From: Pseudoxanthomonas kaohsiungensis
GTDB lineage: Bacteria; Pseudomonadota; Gammaproteobacteria; Xanthomonadales; Xanthomonadaceae
NCBI RefSeq assembly: GCF_010211765.1
Contig: NZ_PDWO01000001.1
Coordinates: 186,001 to 250,000, forward strand
Length of the DNA stretch: 64,000 bases
Reading direction: 5' to 3'
The notes below the pieces were generated by a model. The model was given only the letters and a program-made list of their open reading frames with translations, had not been told where the DNA came from and did not search any database. Below, in pieces: positions 1 to 9,300 of this stretch (positions within the stretch are counted from its first letter, which is position 1; each line of letters starts with the position of its first letter). A program made the position numbers and the translations under genes.

Positions 1-138
1 CATCCAGGCCTGGTCGTTGGCCAGCTGCAGCGTCGCCTACGCCGGTTCGACTTGTTCCGGAAGCACCAGGTCAAGGTGCGCTCTTTTGTCACCAGCTCAG
101 CCCGTACCGACGGCTGGGGCGTGGTCCAGACCGACTGA
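1..138 (+). CDS. C-terminal end of an unidentified gene (cut by window start)
   Basis: Frame 1 is open from the first base and stops with TGA at 136-138, giving 45 residues that end in GWGVVQTD. The stop lies 13 bases before the start of the next gene and the following ribosome binding site AAGGAGG sits directly behind it, the spacing expected of two genes in one operon. The peptide is basic (several R and K) and I do not recognise a family. It could be chance open frame, since only 138 bases are visible. Confidence 0.4.
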   Translation, partial: HPGLVVGQLQRRLRRFDLFRKHQVKVRSFVTSSARTDGWGVVQTD

Positions 139-151
139 AGGAGGTACCGCA

Positions 152-631
152 ATGTCCGCTTATACCAATCAGGTGAAAGACTACGTCGAGCGCTACAAGG
201 CCGAGACGGGCAACGACGGCCTCCTCGACCCCCACGACGTCGCAGCTTGGGCCTTGCACAACGGACTGCATAAGCCCAACCCGAAAACGATCATTGACGC
301 TATCGCGGCGGACATTGCCCAAGTCTGGCGCGAAGAATATCGAACCGACAAGCACGGGCGCCGGTATCGGGCCAAGCACGCGGCCACCCACAAGAAGGGT
401 AACAAGACCCTGTCGCTTTGGGCCGACCTGGACGACCCAGAGGCGCCGCACAACCACTTCGTGCGTTCCTTCGCCCAGCGCCGCCAGCAGATCGTCGGAG
501 ACTGTCTGCAACTGAAGACCGACGTGGATGTCTACAACGACAAGCGCGAGCCGGACGAACCGATCCAGGTCCCGCTCGACTTCACGCTCGACGTGGCCGA
601 GCTGCAGCAGCCGCTGCGCAAGGTTGCTTGA
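152..631 (+). CDS. hypothetical protein, 159 aa
   Basis: The start at 152 is chosen because AAGGAGG lies 6 bases upstream (138-145) and the extended frame upstream is low-complexity Ser/Pro-rich sequence. The protein starts MSAYTNQVKDYVERYKAE and is soluble, charged and without signal peptide or membrane segment. A basic stretch rich in K, R and H (about residues 65-85: DKHGRRYRAKHAATHKKGNK) could contact nucleic acid. I do not recognise a named domain. Together with the next small gene it resembles the uncharacterised accessory genes found on plasmids and integrative elements, but that is only a resemblance in style and setting. Confidence 0.7.
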   Translation: MSAYTNQVKDYVERYKAETGNDGLLDPHDVAAWALHNGLHKPNPKTIIDAIAADIAQVWREEYRTDKHGRRYRAKHAATHKKGNKTLSLWADLDDPEAPHNHFVRSFAQRRQQIVGDCLQLKTDVDVYNDKREPDEPIQVPLDFTLDVAELQQPLRKVA

Positions 632-703
632 ACTTCCTCCAGTCGCGCCCCACCGTGGCAGGCGCGATTGGGCTTCCTTAGTCGCCACGGAAAGGAATCG
701 GTG

Positions 704-898
704 ATGTCCAAGCGCGAACAATCGGGGCCGAAGGTCACCAGGACCGCCTCATCGGTCCTGCGGGATCCGGGCGCCAGCAAAACCGCCAAGTCCCTGGCCG
801 GCAGTGCCTTGGCCCAGGCAAATACGTCCAAGCAGTCATCGGCTAAGACGGCGACCACTGCGGCCCTCCAAGGGCCTGCCGCTTTTCTCAATAGCTAG
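704..898 (+). CDS. small hypothetical protein, 64 aa, Ser/Ala/Lys-rich
   Basis: The start at 704 follows GGAAAGGAA (689-697) at a normal distance; the in-frame upstream ATG at 668 has no such site. The product begins MSKREQSGPKVTRTAS and is composed mostly of S, A, K, T and Q, with a pattern (conserved-looking SGPKV...ASSVLRDP..SKTAKSLAGSALAQ) that I associate with short uncharacterised proteins of plasmids and ICEs. No signal peptide, Cys or His cluster. The stop codon overlaps by four bases with the stop of the convergent phosphoethanolamine transferase gene. Function unknown. Confidence 0.6.
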   Translation: MSKREQSGPKVTRTASSVLRDPGASKTAKSLAGSALAQANTSKQSSAKTATTAALQGPAAFLNS

Positions 899-2634
899 TC
901 TGTCGGCCGCTGTTTTTCCGAAGGGCCAAGTCCGGCGCGCCCGCTTGATGGGGGCCGCTGGCAATCGGCGAACAGATCCTGGTCCCGCTCATATGCGTTC
1001 GTTTGGATCTGCATCAGACCGAGAACGGAATGAAACAAGTTGTCATGGCTGGCATGCATGCGCGAGCGCGCCTCAACGCACGACACGTCGATTCCGTTGC
1101 TCTCCACCATTCCTTCAGACAGCCATGCGGTAAGCGGCACCTTGATCTGGGTATCCGGGGCAATCGCGTAAGGAAGGCCATGCAAGTACACATTGGCTTC
1201 TCCAAGCGATTCACCATGGTCTGAGATATAGATCATGGCAGTATCGTGTGACGCGTCATCAGCCAGCATGCGGATGGCTTGGGCGAGGAAGTCGTCAGTG
1301 GCAAGAATGGCGTTGTCGTAGGCATTAATGATCTCCTGGCGAGAGCAGCTCCCCAAGTCCGCACTACGGCAGTCCGGAACAAAACGGCGGAACTGGTCCG
1401 CGTACCGCTTGAAATAGCTTGGCCCGTGGTTTCCCAGCTGATGGAGGACTACGACCACGTCTCCGGGGTTGTCATCGATGGCGTCATGAAGACCATCCAA
1501 CATGACTGCATCGCGGCATGCCTGCGAGTCGCAATGATCGTCCTTTCGTGGCTCGCGATAGGACTCGAATGCCAATCCATCGCATACACCCTTGCAACCG
1601 GTTTGGTTGTCACGCCATAGCGTCCTCACTCCAGCTCGCTCCAGAACATGGAGCAAGGACTCTGACGAAGTTATCCTGTCTTGGTCGTAGGATCTACGAC
1701 CGAAGGGCGAGAACATGCAGGGGACCGAGACTTCGGTATTCGACCCGCAAGCCGTCACATCCTGGAAGTTAATCACGTCAAGCGACGCGAGTTGAGGGGT
1801 CGTTTGTCGCGCGTAACCGCTCAAGCCCCAGTTCTTTGCCCTCACCGTTTCCCCCACCACGATCACTAGAAGATGAGGCTTGGAACCAGGGGCATGGGCA
1901 ACTTGGGCCGCATCTGGTGCGACCACGTGCAGAGCGTTTTTTTTCGGGCGCCTCTGGCGCTCGATCTCCCTGGCAGTGGAAACGATGTAGTTTCCTGGAG
2001 CTATCAGGTATCGCAATGCCTTGTGATTGCGCATCAGCGGCGAAAGGTCGTTGAAGGTAGCAAGCACCGCAGTCAAGGTAAGCGCCAACATCGACATGAT
2101 GAAGGTGATTCGACGGAAGGCGGCGCGGCGCCACGGCACAACAATCAGCCTTGTCCGCCAGATTGCGATCGTCGGAATAATGCCGAACACAAAGACGTAT
2201 CCGAGCAGTCCAGGCGTGAACAGTTCGGCCGCCTCGGACGCGTCGGTTTTGAGCATGTTGCGGATCATGCTTTGGTCCATGTGGACCCCGTAGCTGTCCG
2301 CGAAGAAGGCGACCGCAGCTGTCAGCACCATCAGGATGGTCAGTGCTGGTTTGGCAATCCATCGGTTGAGGAATGCAGCCAGTACTGCGGCATGGAATCC
2401 CATTATCGCTACTGCCAGCGAAGGAACCAGTGCCAATCCCCGCGACCCCTCCAAGACGCCCGTAGCTGACAAGGCCTTCCAGAACGCTGTATTGGTTACC
2501 GCAACAAAGTAGGCCGATACCAGAAGAATCAGACTCTCGAGCGCAATATTCGGGCGCTTCCCCAGGCTGGTTGCAATTCGTCTGCCGATTCCCGCCAACC
2601 AACGGAGGACATTCTCATGAGGAATGGCTGTCAT
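895..2634 (-). CDS. eptA: lipid A phosphoethanolamine transferase (EptA/MCR-like)
   Basis: Predicted inner-membrane enzyme of 579 aa that moves phosphoethanolamine from phosphatidylethanolamine to lipid A phosphates on the periplasmic face, lowering negative charge and hence polymyxin binding. The N-terminal ~210 residues hold about five membrane helices; the remainder is a periplasmic sulfatase-fold domain. Visible family motifs are VVVGETVRAKNWGLSGY, the nucleophile Thr in CGSNTEVSVPCMFS (about residue 297), HQLGNHGP (about 403), YISDHGESLGE with Zn ligands Asp-His (about 471) and HDNLFHS. Paired Cys residues around the catalytic domain fit EptA disulfides. Phrases such as GLSGYxRQTTP and GCKGVCDGL resemble mobile MCR proteins, especially the MCR-5 type, as well as chromosomal EptA. 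The gene lies 177 bases downstream of, and in the same direction as, the metal-efflux operon. Whether it belongs to a numbered MCR allele cannot be decided here. Confidence 0.88.
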   Translation of the reverse strand: MTAIPHENVLRWLAGIGRRIATSLGKRPNIALESLILLVSAYFVAVTNTAFWKALSATGVLEGSRGLALVPSLAVAIMGFHAAVLAAFLNRWIAKPALTILMVLTAAVAFFADSYGVHMDQSMIRNMLKTDASEAAELFTPGLLGYVFVFGIIPTIAIWRTRLIVVPWRRAAFRRITFIMSMLALTLTAVLATFNDLSPLMRNHKALRYLIAPGNYIVSTAREIERQRRPKKNALHVVAPDAAQVAHAPGSKPHLLVIVVGETVRAKNWGLSGYARQTTPQLASLDVINFQDVTACGSNTEVSVPCMFSPFGRRSYDQDRITSSESLLHVLERAGVRTLWRDNQTGCKGVCDGLAFESYREPRKDDHCDSQACRDAVMLDGLHDAIDDNPGDVVVVLHQLGNHGPSYFKRYADQFRRFVPDCRSADLGSCSRQEIINAYDNAILATDDFLAQAIRMLADDASHDTAMIYISDHGESLGEANVYLHGLPYAIAPDTQIKVPLTAWLSEGMVESNGIDVSCVEARSRMHASHDNLFHSVLGLMQIQTNAYERDQDLFADCQRPPSSGRAGLGPSEKQRPTD

Positions 2635-2810
2635 GGCGCCACCGAGGTACGACCGTGAATCTCGTACCCGGCACCCCCGGTCTTACAGCCTGCACCCAGG
2701 TGATTTGAAGCGGCAACGCAAAGCATGGCGCAATGCGCCATCGTGAATGTAGGCATAGAGCCCTCCAATCTCGGCAATGGGAAAAAGCACCGGGACACCC
2801 CGGTGTCGAT

Positions 2811-3185
2811 TCACACTGCGATGGGAGGGCGATTCAATTCGAAAGGACGAACAGCAGGCTTGGCTTCGGCCTGGGTATTGGGTGCGGTGACTAAGAGCTT
2901 GCGCACTGTGATCTGGACCGACATCTGCAAAATCGCAGGCAGGTGGCCGCAACAGTGAGCGCCATGCACCAATGCATGCAACAGATCCTTGGAGCCCGCA
3001 TCATGATCTTCTGCCCCAGCGGACTGAGCCACTGGGCTCGCCGTTATGTCGCCGTGGTGCATTGCGGCTGCACTCGAAAAGGCGTCGTGCAACTCACCCA
3101 CGGCTGCAAGAATGGGGTTGGACATGGTGATCAACAGCAACAACCCCATTGGTGCCCGGCGCAGAAACTTTCGCAATCGCTTCAC
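2811..3185 (-). CDS. small secreted His-containing protein of the Czc operon
   Basis: 124 aa with a typical signal peptide (MKRLRKFLRRAP then a hydrophobic stretch LLLLITMSNPILA), followed by a periplasmic part with scattered His and one Cys pair in HGAHCCGH (about residues 75-82). This design resembles the small CzcI/DUF2946-like proteins that accompany cation-efflux operons and are thought to bind or sense metal in the periplasm. It starts only 7 bases after the stop of the upstream P-type ATPase gene on the same strand, so the two are almost certainly co-transcribed. The family assignment is inference; the signal peptide and Cys/His cluster are directly visible. Confidence 0.65.
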   Translation of the reverse strand: MKRLRKFLRRAPMGLLLLITMSNPILAAVGELHDAFSSAAAMHHGDITASPVAQSAGAEDHDAGSKDLLHALVHGAHCCGHLPAILQMSVQITVRKLLVTAPNTQAEAKPAVRPFELNRPPIAV

Positions 3186-3192
3186 GCTGACA

Positions 3193-5721
3193 TCATTCCG
3201 ATGCTGTGGCCTTGCCTCGGTACGCGAGCAGGCGAAGCGCGTTGAACACCACGAGCAAGGTTGAGCCCTCGTGTATGGCTACCGCGGGCCCAATACCCAA
3301 GCCAAGAATCGTCGCCGGCACCAGGAAAGCGACGATCCCCAAGCTGACGAACACGTTCTGTCGGATCACCCCGCGTGTATGACGACTCAAGCCCACTGCG
3401 AACGGCAGGTGCCGCAAGTTGTCAGCCATGAGTGCGACGTCCGCGGTCTCCAGGGCTACGTCTGATCCAGCTGCACCCATCGCGATCCCTACCGTTGCAT
3501 TGGCCATGGCAGGGGCATCATTGACGCCGTCACCGACCATTGCCACCTTGTCCTGTGCACGCAGCTTTCGGATGGCTTCGACCTTGTCCTCAGGCATTAG
3601 GTCACCCCAAGCCTCGTCCAGTCCAACTTGGCCAGCCACTGCCTCAGCCACCCGCTGGTGGTCGCCGGAGATCATGATCATTCGCTCGATGCCCAGCTCG
3701 CGCAGCTGCTGCAGTGTCTCGCGAGCTCCGTCTCGTGGTGTATCCAACAGGCCGATGGCGCCCAGATCACGCGTGCCTTGGCGAACGAACATGCTGGTCC
3801 GTCCAGCTTGGCGCAGTTCCTCAATTGCCTGGGTGGCGGCGGTGCCAAGTGCAGGGATATCCTCACTTCCGAACATTTCCGCCTTGCCAATCCAGACCGG
3901 CTCCCCCTCTAGGGTAGCCGCCACACCCCGGCCGGTCAGGCTTACCAGGTCGGTGGCCGTGGGAATGGCGCGCCCCTCCAGCCGCGCACGGCCGTCGCGT
4001 GCAATCGCCGCGGCCAACGGATGGTCGCTCAATGATTCAACCGCCACCGCCACCGCGAGCAGATCCTCTTCGGTTGTGCCATCGACAGGCACAATATCGG
4101 TGATTCGTGGCCGACCCTCGGTGAGGGTGCCAGTCTTGTCGAACGCCATCGCCTTCAGCGATCCGAGTTCCTCCAATGGGGCACCGCCCTTTATGAGCAC
4201 GCCACCGCGAGCGGCCCGGGCAATACCGGACAGGACCGCGCTAGGCGTGGCAATGGCAAGAGCACACGGACTGGCGGCAACCAGCACCGCCATCGCGCGG
4301 TAGAAGCTGTCGCGGAAGGGCTCGTCGATCACCACCCAGGCGAACAACAGCAGTACGGCCAGGACGAGGACGGCTGGGACGAAGATCCGCTCGAAGCGGT
4401 CGGTGAACCGCTGCGTGGGCGACTTGCGCGTCTCAGCCTCGCTGACCATGCGCACCACCCGGGCCAGTGCCGAGTCGGTAGAACGACGTGTGACTTCGAC
4501 CTCGATCGCGCCGCTGCCATTGATCGTACCGGCGAATACCCGCGAGGCCGCGTCCACCGCGTCGGGCTTAGATCGCGCTACCGCGTAATCATCGACCGGG
4601 CGCTTGTCCACCGGGATGCTCTCACCGGTGACTGGGGCCTGGTTGACGCTGGAGGTACCCGCTACCAGGAAGCCGTCGGCAGGCATGCGTTCGTTGGGCC
4701 GCACGATCACCACATCGCCCACCGCCAGCTCCTCGACTGGGATCTCATGCACCTGCCCATCGCGCCGTACCGTGGCAGTCTCAGGCGCCAGCTCCGCCAA
4801 GGCCTCGATGGCCCGCTTGGCCCGGCCCATCGCGTAGTGCTCCAGTGCGTGTCCGAGACTGAACAGGAACAGCAACAAGGCGCCTTCGGCCCATGAGCCC
4901 AGTGCCGCCGCGCCGGCAGCGGCCACCAGCATCAGCGTGTCGATCTCGAACCGCTTCATTCGTAGGTTGTCGATCGCCTCGCGCAGCGTGTAAGCACCAC
5001 CGAAGAAATAGGCAGCTACGTAGCAGGCAACCGGCAACCAGCCCGGCGCCGTAGGCACCAGCTTCTCTACCAGGTAGCCGGCGATCAGCAACGCGCCGCA
5101 CGTCAAGGCGAAGATCAACTCGGTATTGGGGCCCAATACCTGACCATGGGCGTACGCATGGCCGTCGCCTGGGGCATGGGAATGTTTCTCGTCGGCACCG
5201 TGCGTGTGGCCCTTATCCTCGTGAGACTGATCGAGCGTCGTCGACTCGACCAATACCTTGTCGTCGGAGGGTTTGACCCGTCGAGTGACGCCCATCCACG
5301 ACAGAGCGCCCTTGAGCTTCTCCTCGGATATCTGATCGCGGTCGAACTCCACCAGCACCGTCCCGGCCGCACTGGCATCGGCCTCCATCACGCCAGATTG
5401 TGAGCGCAAGAATTCGGCAACCGTCCGCGCGCGCCGTTCATGCCCGATGCCATCTACCTCCCACAGCACGTGCCCGAAGCGTGCGGTGACTTGCGCCCCG
5501 GCGGCTTGCACCACCTCGCGGATTCGGGCCAAGGACTGGACCTGAGGGTCGTAATGGACACACAGCTGGCTTGGCTGGTCGCCTTCGCCCTTCCGAAGAT
5601 GCACCCCTTCGATGCCCGGCCGCCCCTGCAGGTCGCTGACCAGCCGATCCACGCATCCATCTGCATCGCTGTCGATCTCGGGCAGCAGGACTTGGATATC
5701 CAGGCGTAGTTTCTCGGTCAT
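3193..5721 (-). CDS. czcP: P1B-4-type heavy-metal ATPase (Zn/Cd/Co efflux, CzcP-like)
   Basis: 842 aa ATP-driven exporter of the inner membrane. The first ~170 residues look like two degenerate ferredoxin-like metal-binding modules without CxxC, followed by a His-rich linker (HTHGADEKHSHAPGDGHAYAHG region, about residues 172-193). The core shows TGES, the transmembrane motif SPC in SPCALAIATP (about 485) instead of CPC, phosphorylation motif DKTGTLTEG (about 525), SDHPLAAAI, GDGVNDAPAM and, in the last helices, HEGST (about 815). SPC plus HEG(G/S)T is the signature of P1B-4 pumps such as CzcP and CtpD, which move Zn, Co or Cd. The start follows GAGGTAG. It lies between the CDF gene and the small secreted protein, continuing the czc transcription unit. 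Gene symbol by analogy with Cupriavidus czcP. Confidence 0.88.
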   Translation of the reverse strand: MTEKLRLDIQVLLPEIDSDADGCVDRLVSDLQGRPGIEGVHLRKGEGDQPSQLCVHYDPQVQSLARIREVVQAAGAQVTARFGHVLWEVDGIGHERRARTVAEFLRSQSGVMEADASAAGTVLVEFDRDQISEEKLKGALSWMGVTRRVKPSDDKVLVESTTLDQSHEDKGHTHGADEKHSHAPGDGHAYAHGQVLGPNTELIFALTCGALLIAGYLVEKLVPTAPGWLPVACYVAAYFFGGAYTLREAIDNLRMKRFEIDTLMLVAAAGAAALGSWAEGALLLFLFSLGHALEHYAMGRAKRAIEALAELAPETATVRRDGQVHEIPVEELAVGDVVIVRPNERMPADGFLVAGTSSVNQAPVTGESIPVDKRPVDDYAVARSKPDAVDAASRVFAGTINGSGAIEVEVTRRSTDSALARVVRMVSEAETRKSPTQRFTDRFERIFVPAVLVLAVLLLFAWVVIDEPFRDSFYRAMAVLVAASPCALAIATPSAVLSGIARAARGGVLIKGGAPLEELGSLKAMAFDKTGTLTEGRPRITDIVPVDGTTEEDLLAVAVAVESLSDHPLAAAIARDGRARLEGRAIPTATDLVSLTGRGVAATLEGEPVWIGKAEMFGSEDIPALGTAATQAIEELRQAGRTSMFVRQGTRDLGAIGLLDTPRDGARETLQQLRELGIERMIMISGDHQRVAEAVAGQVGLDEAWGDLMPEDKVEAIRKLRAQDKVAMVGDGVNDAPAMANATVGIAMGAAGSDVALETADVALMADNLRHLPFAVGLSRHTRGVIRQNVFVSLGIVAFLVPATILGLGIGPAVAIHEGSTLLVVFNALRLLAYRGKATASE

Positions 5722-5786
5722 GACGGGCTACCTCGGGTTAGCCATTGAAGGACACGGGCAGTGTTGCTAGGGAGTCGTTTAGATGG

Positions 5787-6368
5787 TTAAGACTGCTTCT
5801 TGTCCGCACGGACGCTACGCAGGATGCCTATGCCTCCCACAATCGCGACCAGGGCGATCAGTGCACCGGCGACCAGGTCAGGCCAAGGTGAGCCGATCCA
5901 CAGGACCAGCCCTCCGGCGATGAGTACGCCACCGTTGGAAATGAAGTCGTTGAAGCTGAAGGTTTCGGCTGCCTGCATGTTTACGTCGTTTGACTGAACC
6001 CGCCGGAGCAGCACCAAGCACCACAGGTTGATGCCTGCGGCGACCAAAGCCAGCACCATCATCGTCATGCCCACGGGTTCGGCATCCCCCAACCAGCGGC
6101 GTACGACATCGGCCAATACGAAGCATGCAAATAGGAGCAACATGATCCCCGAAAGCATCGCCGCCCAGCGCTTCCAGGCCGGCTGGCGGTCGATCGCCAG
6201 GTAGCTAATCAAGTAGACGGCCGCATCCGATGCGTTGTCGACCGCGTTGGCCGTCAGCGCACTGGAGTCAGCGACCCAGCCGGCAACACCAAGCCCGCCA
6301 AACAGGCCCAGGTTCCATAGCAGCACCTGCCGCAGTATCGATTTCTGCCGGGCTGGGTCGTCACTCAC
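5787..6368 (-). CDS. short cation diffusion facilitator-like transporter
   Basis: 193 aa membrane protein with about six hydrophobic segments and no cytoplasmic C-terminal domain. The second segment carries NAVDNASDAAVYLISYLA, which matches the CDF metal-site helix (N/H xxx D), and the fifth carries NDFISNGGVLIAGGLVLW, matching the second half-site. Proteins of this compact type are often annotated simply as cation transporter beside czcCBA. The start ATG is at 6368, one base before the stop of czcA (6370) on the same strand, so the gene is translationally close to the pump. It probably feeds cytoplasmic Zn, Cd or Co to the periplasm for CzcCBA. First metal-site position is Asn rather than His, so specificity may differ from classical CzcD. 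Confidence 0.75.
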   Translation of the reverse strand: MSDDPARQKSILRQVLLWNLGLFGGLGVAGWVADSSALTANAVDNASDAAVYLISYLAIDRQPAWKRWAAMLSGIMLLLFACFVLADVVRRWLGDAEPVGMTMMVLALVAAGINLWCLVLLRRVQSNDVNMQAAETFSFNDFISNGGVLIAGGLVLWIGSPWPDLVAGALIALVAIVGGIGILRSVRADKKQS

Positions 6369-6369
6369 A

Positions 6370-9300
6370 TCAGGTCTCCTCTTTCGCAGCCCTGGCCGCA
6401 GCTCGCGCAGCGAAGGTCGGCAGCACCAGCAGCGTCAGGACCGTGGCGCTAATCAGGCCACCGATGACGACCGTGGCCAGCGGCTTCTGCACCTCGGCGC
6501 CGGCACTGGTGGACAAAGCCATCGGGATGAATCCGACGATGGCTACCAGAGCAGTGGTCAGCACCGCGCGCAGACGGCTGGCTGCACCGGCGGCGGCAGC
6601 TTCCAGTGGCGCATCGCCGGCATCTAGGCGTTCGCGGATAGCCTGCATCAACACTAGGCCATTGAGCGTGGCCACGCCCGAGACCGCAATGAAGCCCACG
6701 GCTGCGGACACAGAAAATGGCATGCCGCGCAGCAGGAGTGCCAACGCGCCGCCTACGAGCGCCAATGGCACACAGGCGAAGACCAGCGCTGCCTCGCGGA
6801 TACTGCCCAACGCCATGTACAGCAGGCTACCGATCAGCAGAAACACGATAGGGATCACCAGCAAGAGCCGTTGTTCGGCACGCTGCAGGTTCTCGAACTG
6901 GCCACCCCAGGTCAGATAGACGCCGGCGGGCACCTCGACGGCTGCTACCGCCGCCTGCGCCTCACCCACGAATCCGCCAAGGTCGCGACCACGGACGTTG
7001 GCCTGAACCACAACACGCCGGCTGCCGTTATTGCGGCTGATTTGGTTGGGCCCCTCTGTTACCTCAATACGTGCCACCGACGACAGCGGCACCACAGCGC
7101 CGTTCGGCGTTGCAATCGGCAGGGCGGCCAGCTGAGCAGGATCATTGCGGGCTTCTTCATTGAATCGGACCACCACGTCGAAGCGGCGATCGCCCTCGAA
7201 GATCCGGCCTGCACTCGCTCCGCCCACGCCTATGGCCAAGGCGTCGCTGACATCAGCGGCTGTTAGTCCATACAGAGCCGCGGCGGCATGATCGATCCGC
7301 ACTGTCAGTGTCGGCAGGCCGGAGACCTGTTCAACCCGTACATCGGCTGCGCCGTCAATGCCCCGCAGCTTGAGGGCGACCTGGTCGGCGACCGACTGCA
7401 AGGTGTTGAAGTCGTCACCGAATACCATCACTGCCAAGTCTGTACGTACGCCGGAGATCAGTTCGTTGAAGCGCAGCTCGATAGGCTGGCTGAACTCAAA
7501 GGCATTGCCGATTTGGTCGCCCACCCGGGACTCCAGTCGCTCAATTAACGCCTCCTTGTCCAGCTTTGGGTCGGGCCACTGATCACGGGGCTTGAGCACG
7601 ATCACACTGTCGGAGATATTGACCGGCATGGGGTCGATGGCCGCTTCTGCCGTACCGGTGCGGGAGAACACGGTCGCCACTTCAGGCTCGGCAGCAATGG
7701 TCTTCTCCAGCGCAAGCTGCATGGCCAGAGACTGCTCCAGGGAGGTGGAGGGAATCCGCAGCGCCTGCATGGCCAGATTGCCTTCATCCAGCGTGGGCAT
7801 GAACTCACGACCCAGCGAGACGAAGGCGGTCACACCGATCGCCAGCATGAGCAGGGCACCGGCCAGCACCGCCTTGGGCCGGGCCACGGCTTGGCGGATC
7901 ACGGGTTCAGCACGCCGTCGCACCGCGCGAATCAAACGGGTCTCATGCTCGCCCGCATGGTCTGTCGCATGACCGGCCGACGCCTTCTCCTTAGGCGCTC
8001 GCACCAGCAAGGCCGCCATGGCCGGAACGAAGGTGAAGGAGAAGATGAAAGCGCCGATGAGAGCCAGCATGAAGGTAGCCGCCATCGGCTGGAACGTCTT
8101 GCCCTCCACGCCCTGCAACGTGAGGATCGGCGCGAACACCAGCAGGATAATCAACTGACCAAATGCGGCCGGCCGCATCATCGTGCTGGAGGCCTCCACG
8201 ACCACCTTCATCCGCTCGCTCACCGCCAATGGTCGGCCCAACTCAGCCTGTCGCTTGGCCAGAAGCAGCAAGGTGGCTTCCACCACGATCACCGCACCGT
8301 CAACCAGAATGCCGAAGTCCAGCGCGCCCAGGCTCATCAAGTTGCCGCTGATCCCGAAGCGGTTCATGCCGATCACCGCGAACAGGAACGACAGTGGAAT
8401 CACCAGCGCCGTGATCGCCGCAGCGCGTATGTTGCCCAGCATCAGGAACAGCACGAGCACCACCAGCAGTGCGCCTTCAGTGAGGTTGCGGGCTACCGTA
8501 CGGATGGTGGCGTTCACCAATTGACTGCGGTCGAGCACGGGCTCGGCCACGATTCCCGGTGGCAGCGACTTGTTGACCTGCTCCAGGCGGGCAGCCGCAG
8601 CCTGAGCGACCGTGCGGCTATTGCCCCCGGCGATCATCAGCGCGGTGCCAAGCACGGCCTCATGGCCGTCGCGGGTGGCGGTACCCAAGCGTGGCGCGCG
8701 TCCGATGCCTACCGTAGCCACGTCCGAGACCCGGATAACCAGGCCGTCGCGGTTGGCGACAGGCGCTCGCCCCAGGTCGTCGGCGGTCTGGGCAAGGGCG
8801 TCGGCACGGACCACCAACCCCTCACCGGCACGCTGCACGAAGCCCGCACCGGCTTGCACGTTGGAGCGCTCCAGCGCCTGCACCAGGTCGGGCAATCCGA
8901 GGCCGTAGGCGGCCAGGCGTGCCGGGTCCGGCTGTACGGCGTATTCCTTGACGTAGCCGCCGATGGTGTCGACGCCGGCCAGCCCGGGCGTTCCGCGCAT
9001 TTGCGGGGCAATCATCCAATCCTGGACGGTGCGCAGATAGGTGGCACGCTCTTGCGGTGTGGCCAGGCGCTGACCTTCCGGCGTCAGGTAGACCTCACCA
9101 GCATGCCAACCGGGCTGGTTAGGCTGGGCCAGCGCGTTCTCGTCAAACGTAGTGAAGTCCACTGTCCACATCAGGACCTCACCCAGGCCTGTGGTGACCG
9201 GCGACATCATGGGTGTCACACCCTCAGGTAGATCCTCCTGCACTTCGCGCATGCGCTCGGCCACCTGCTGGCGGGCGAACCAGATGTCCGTCTGGTCGGT

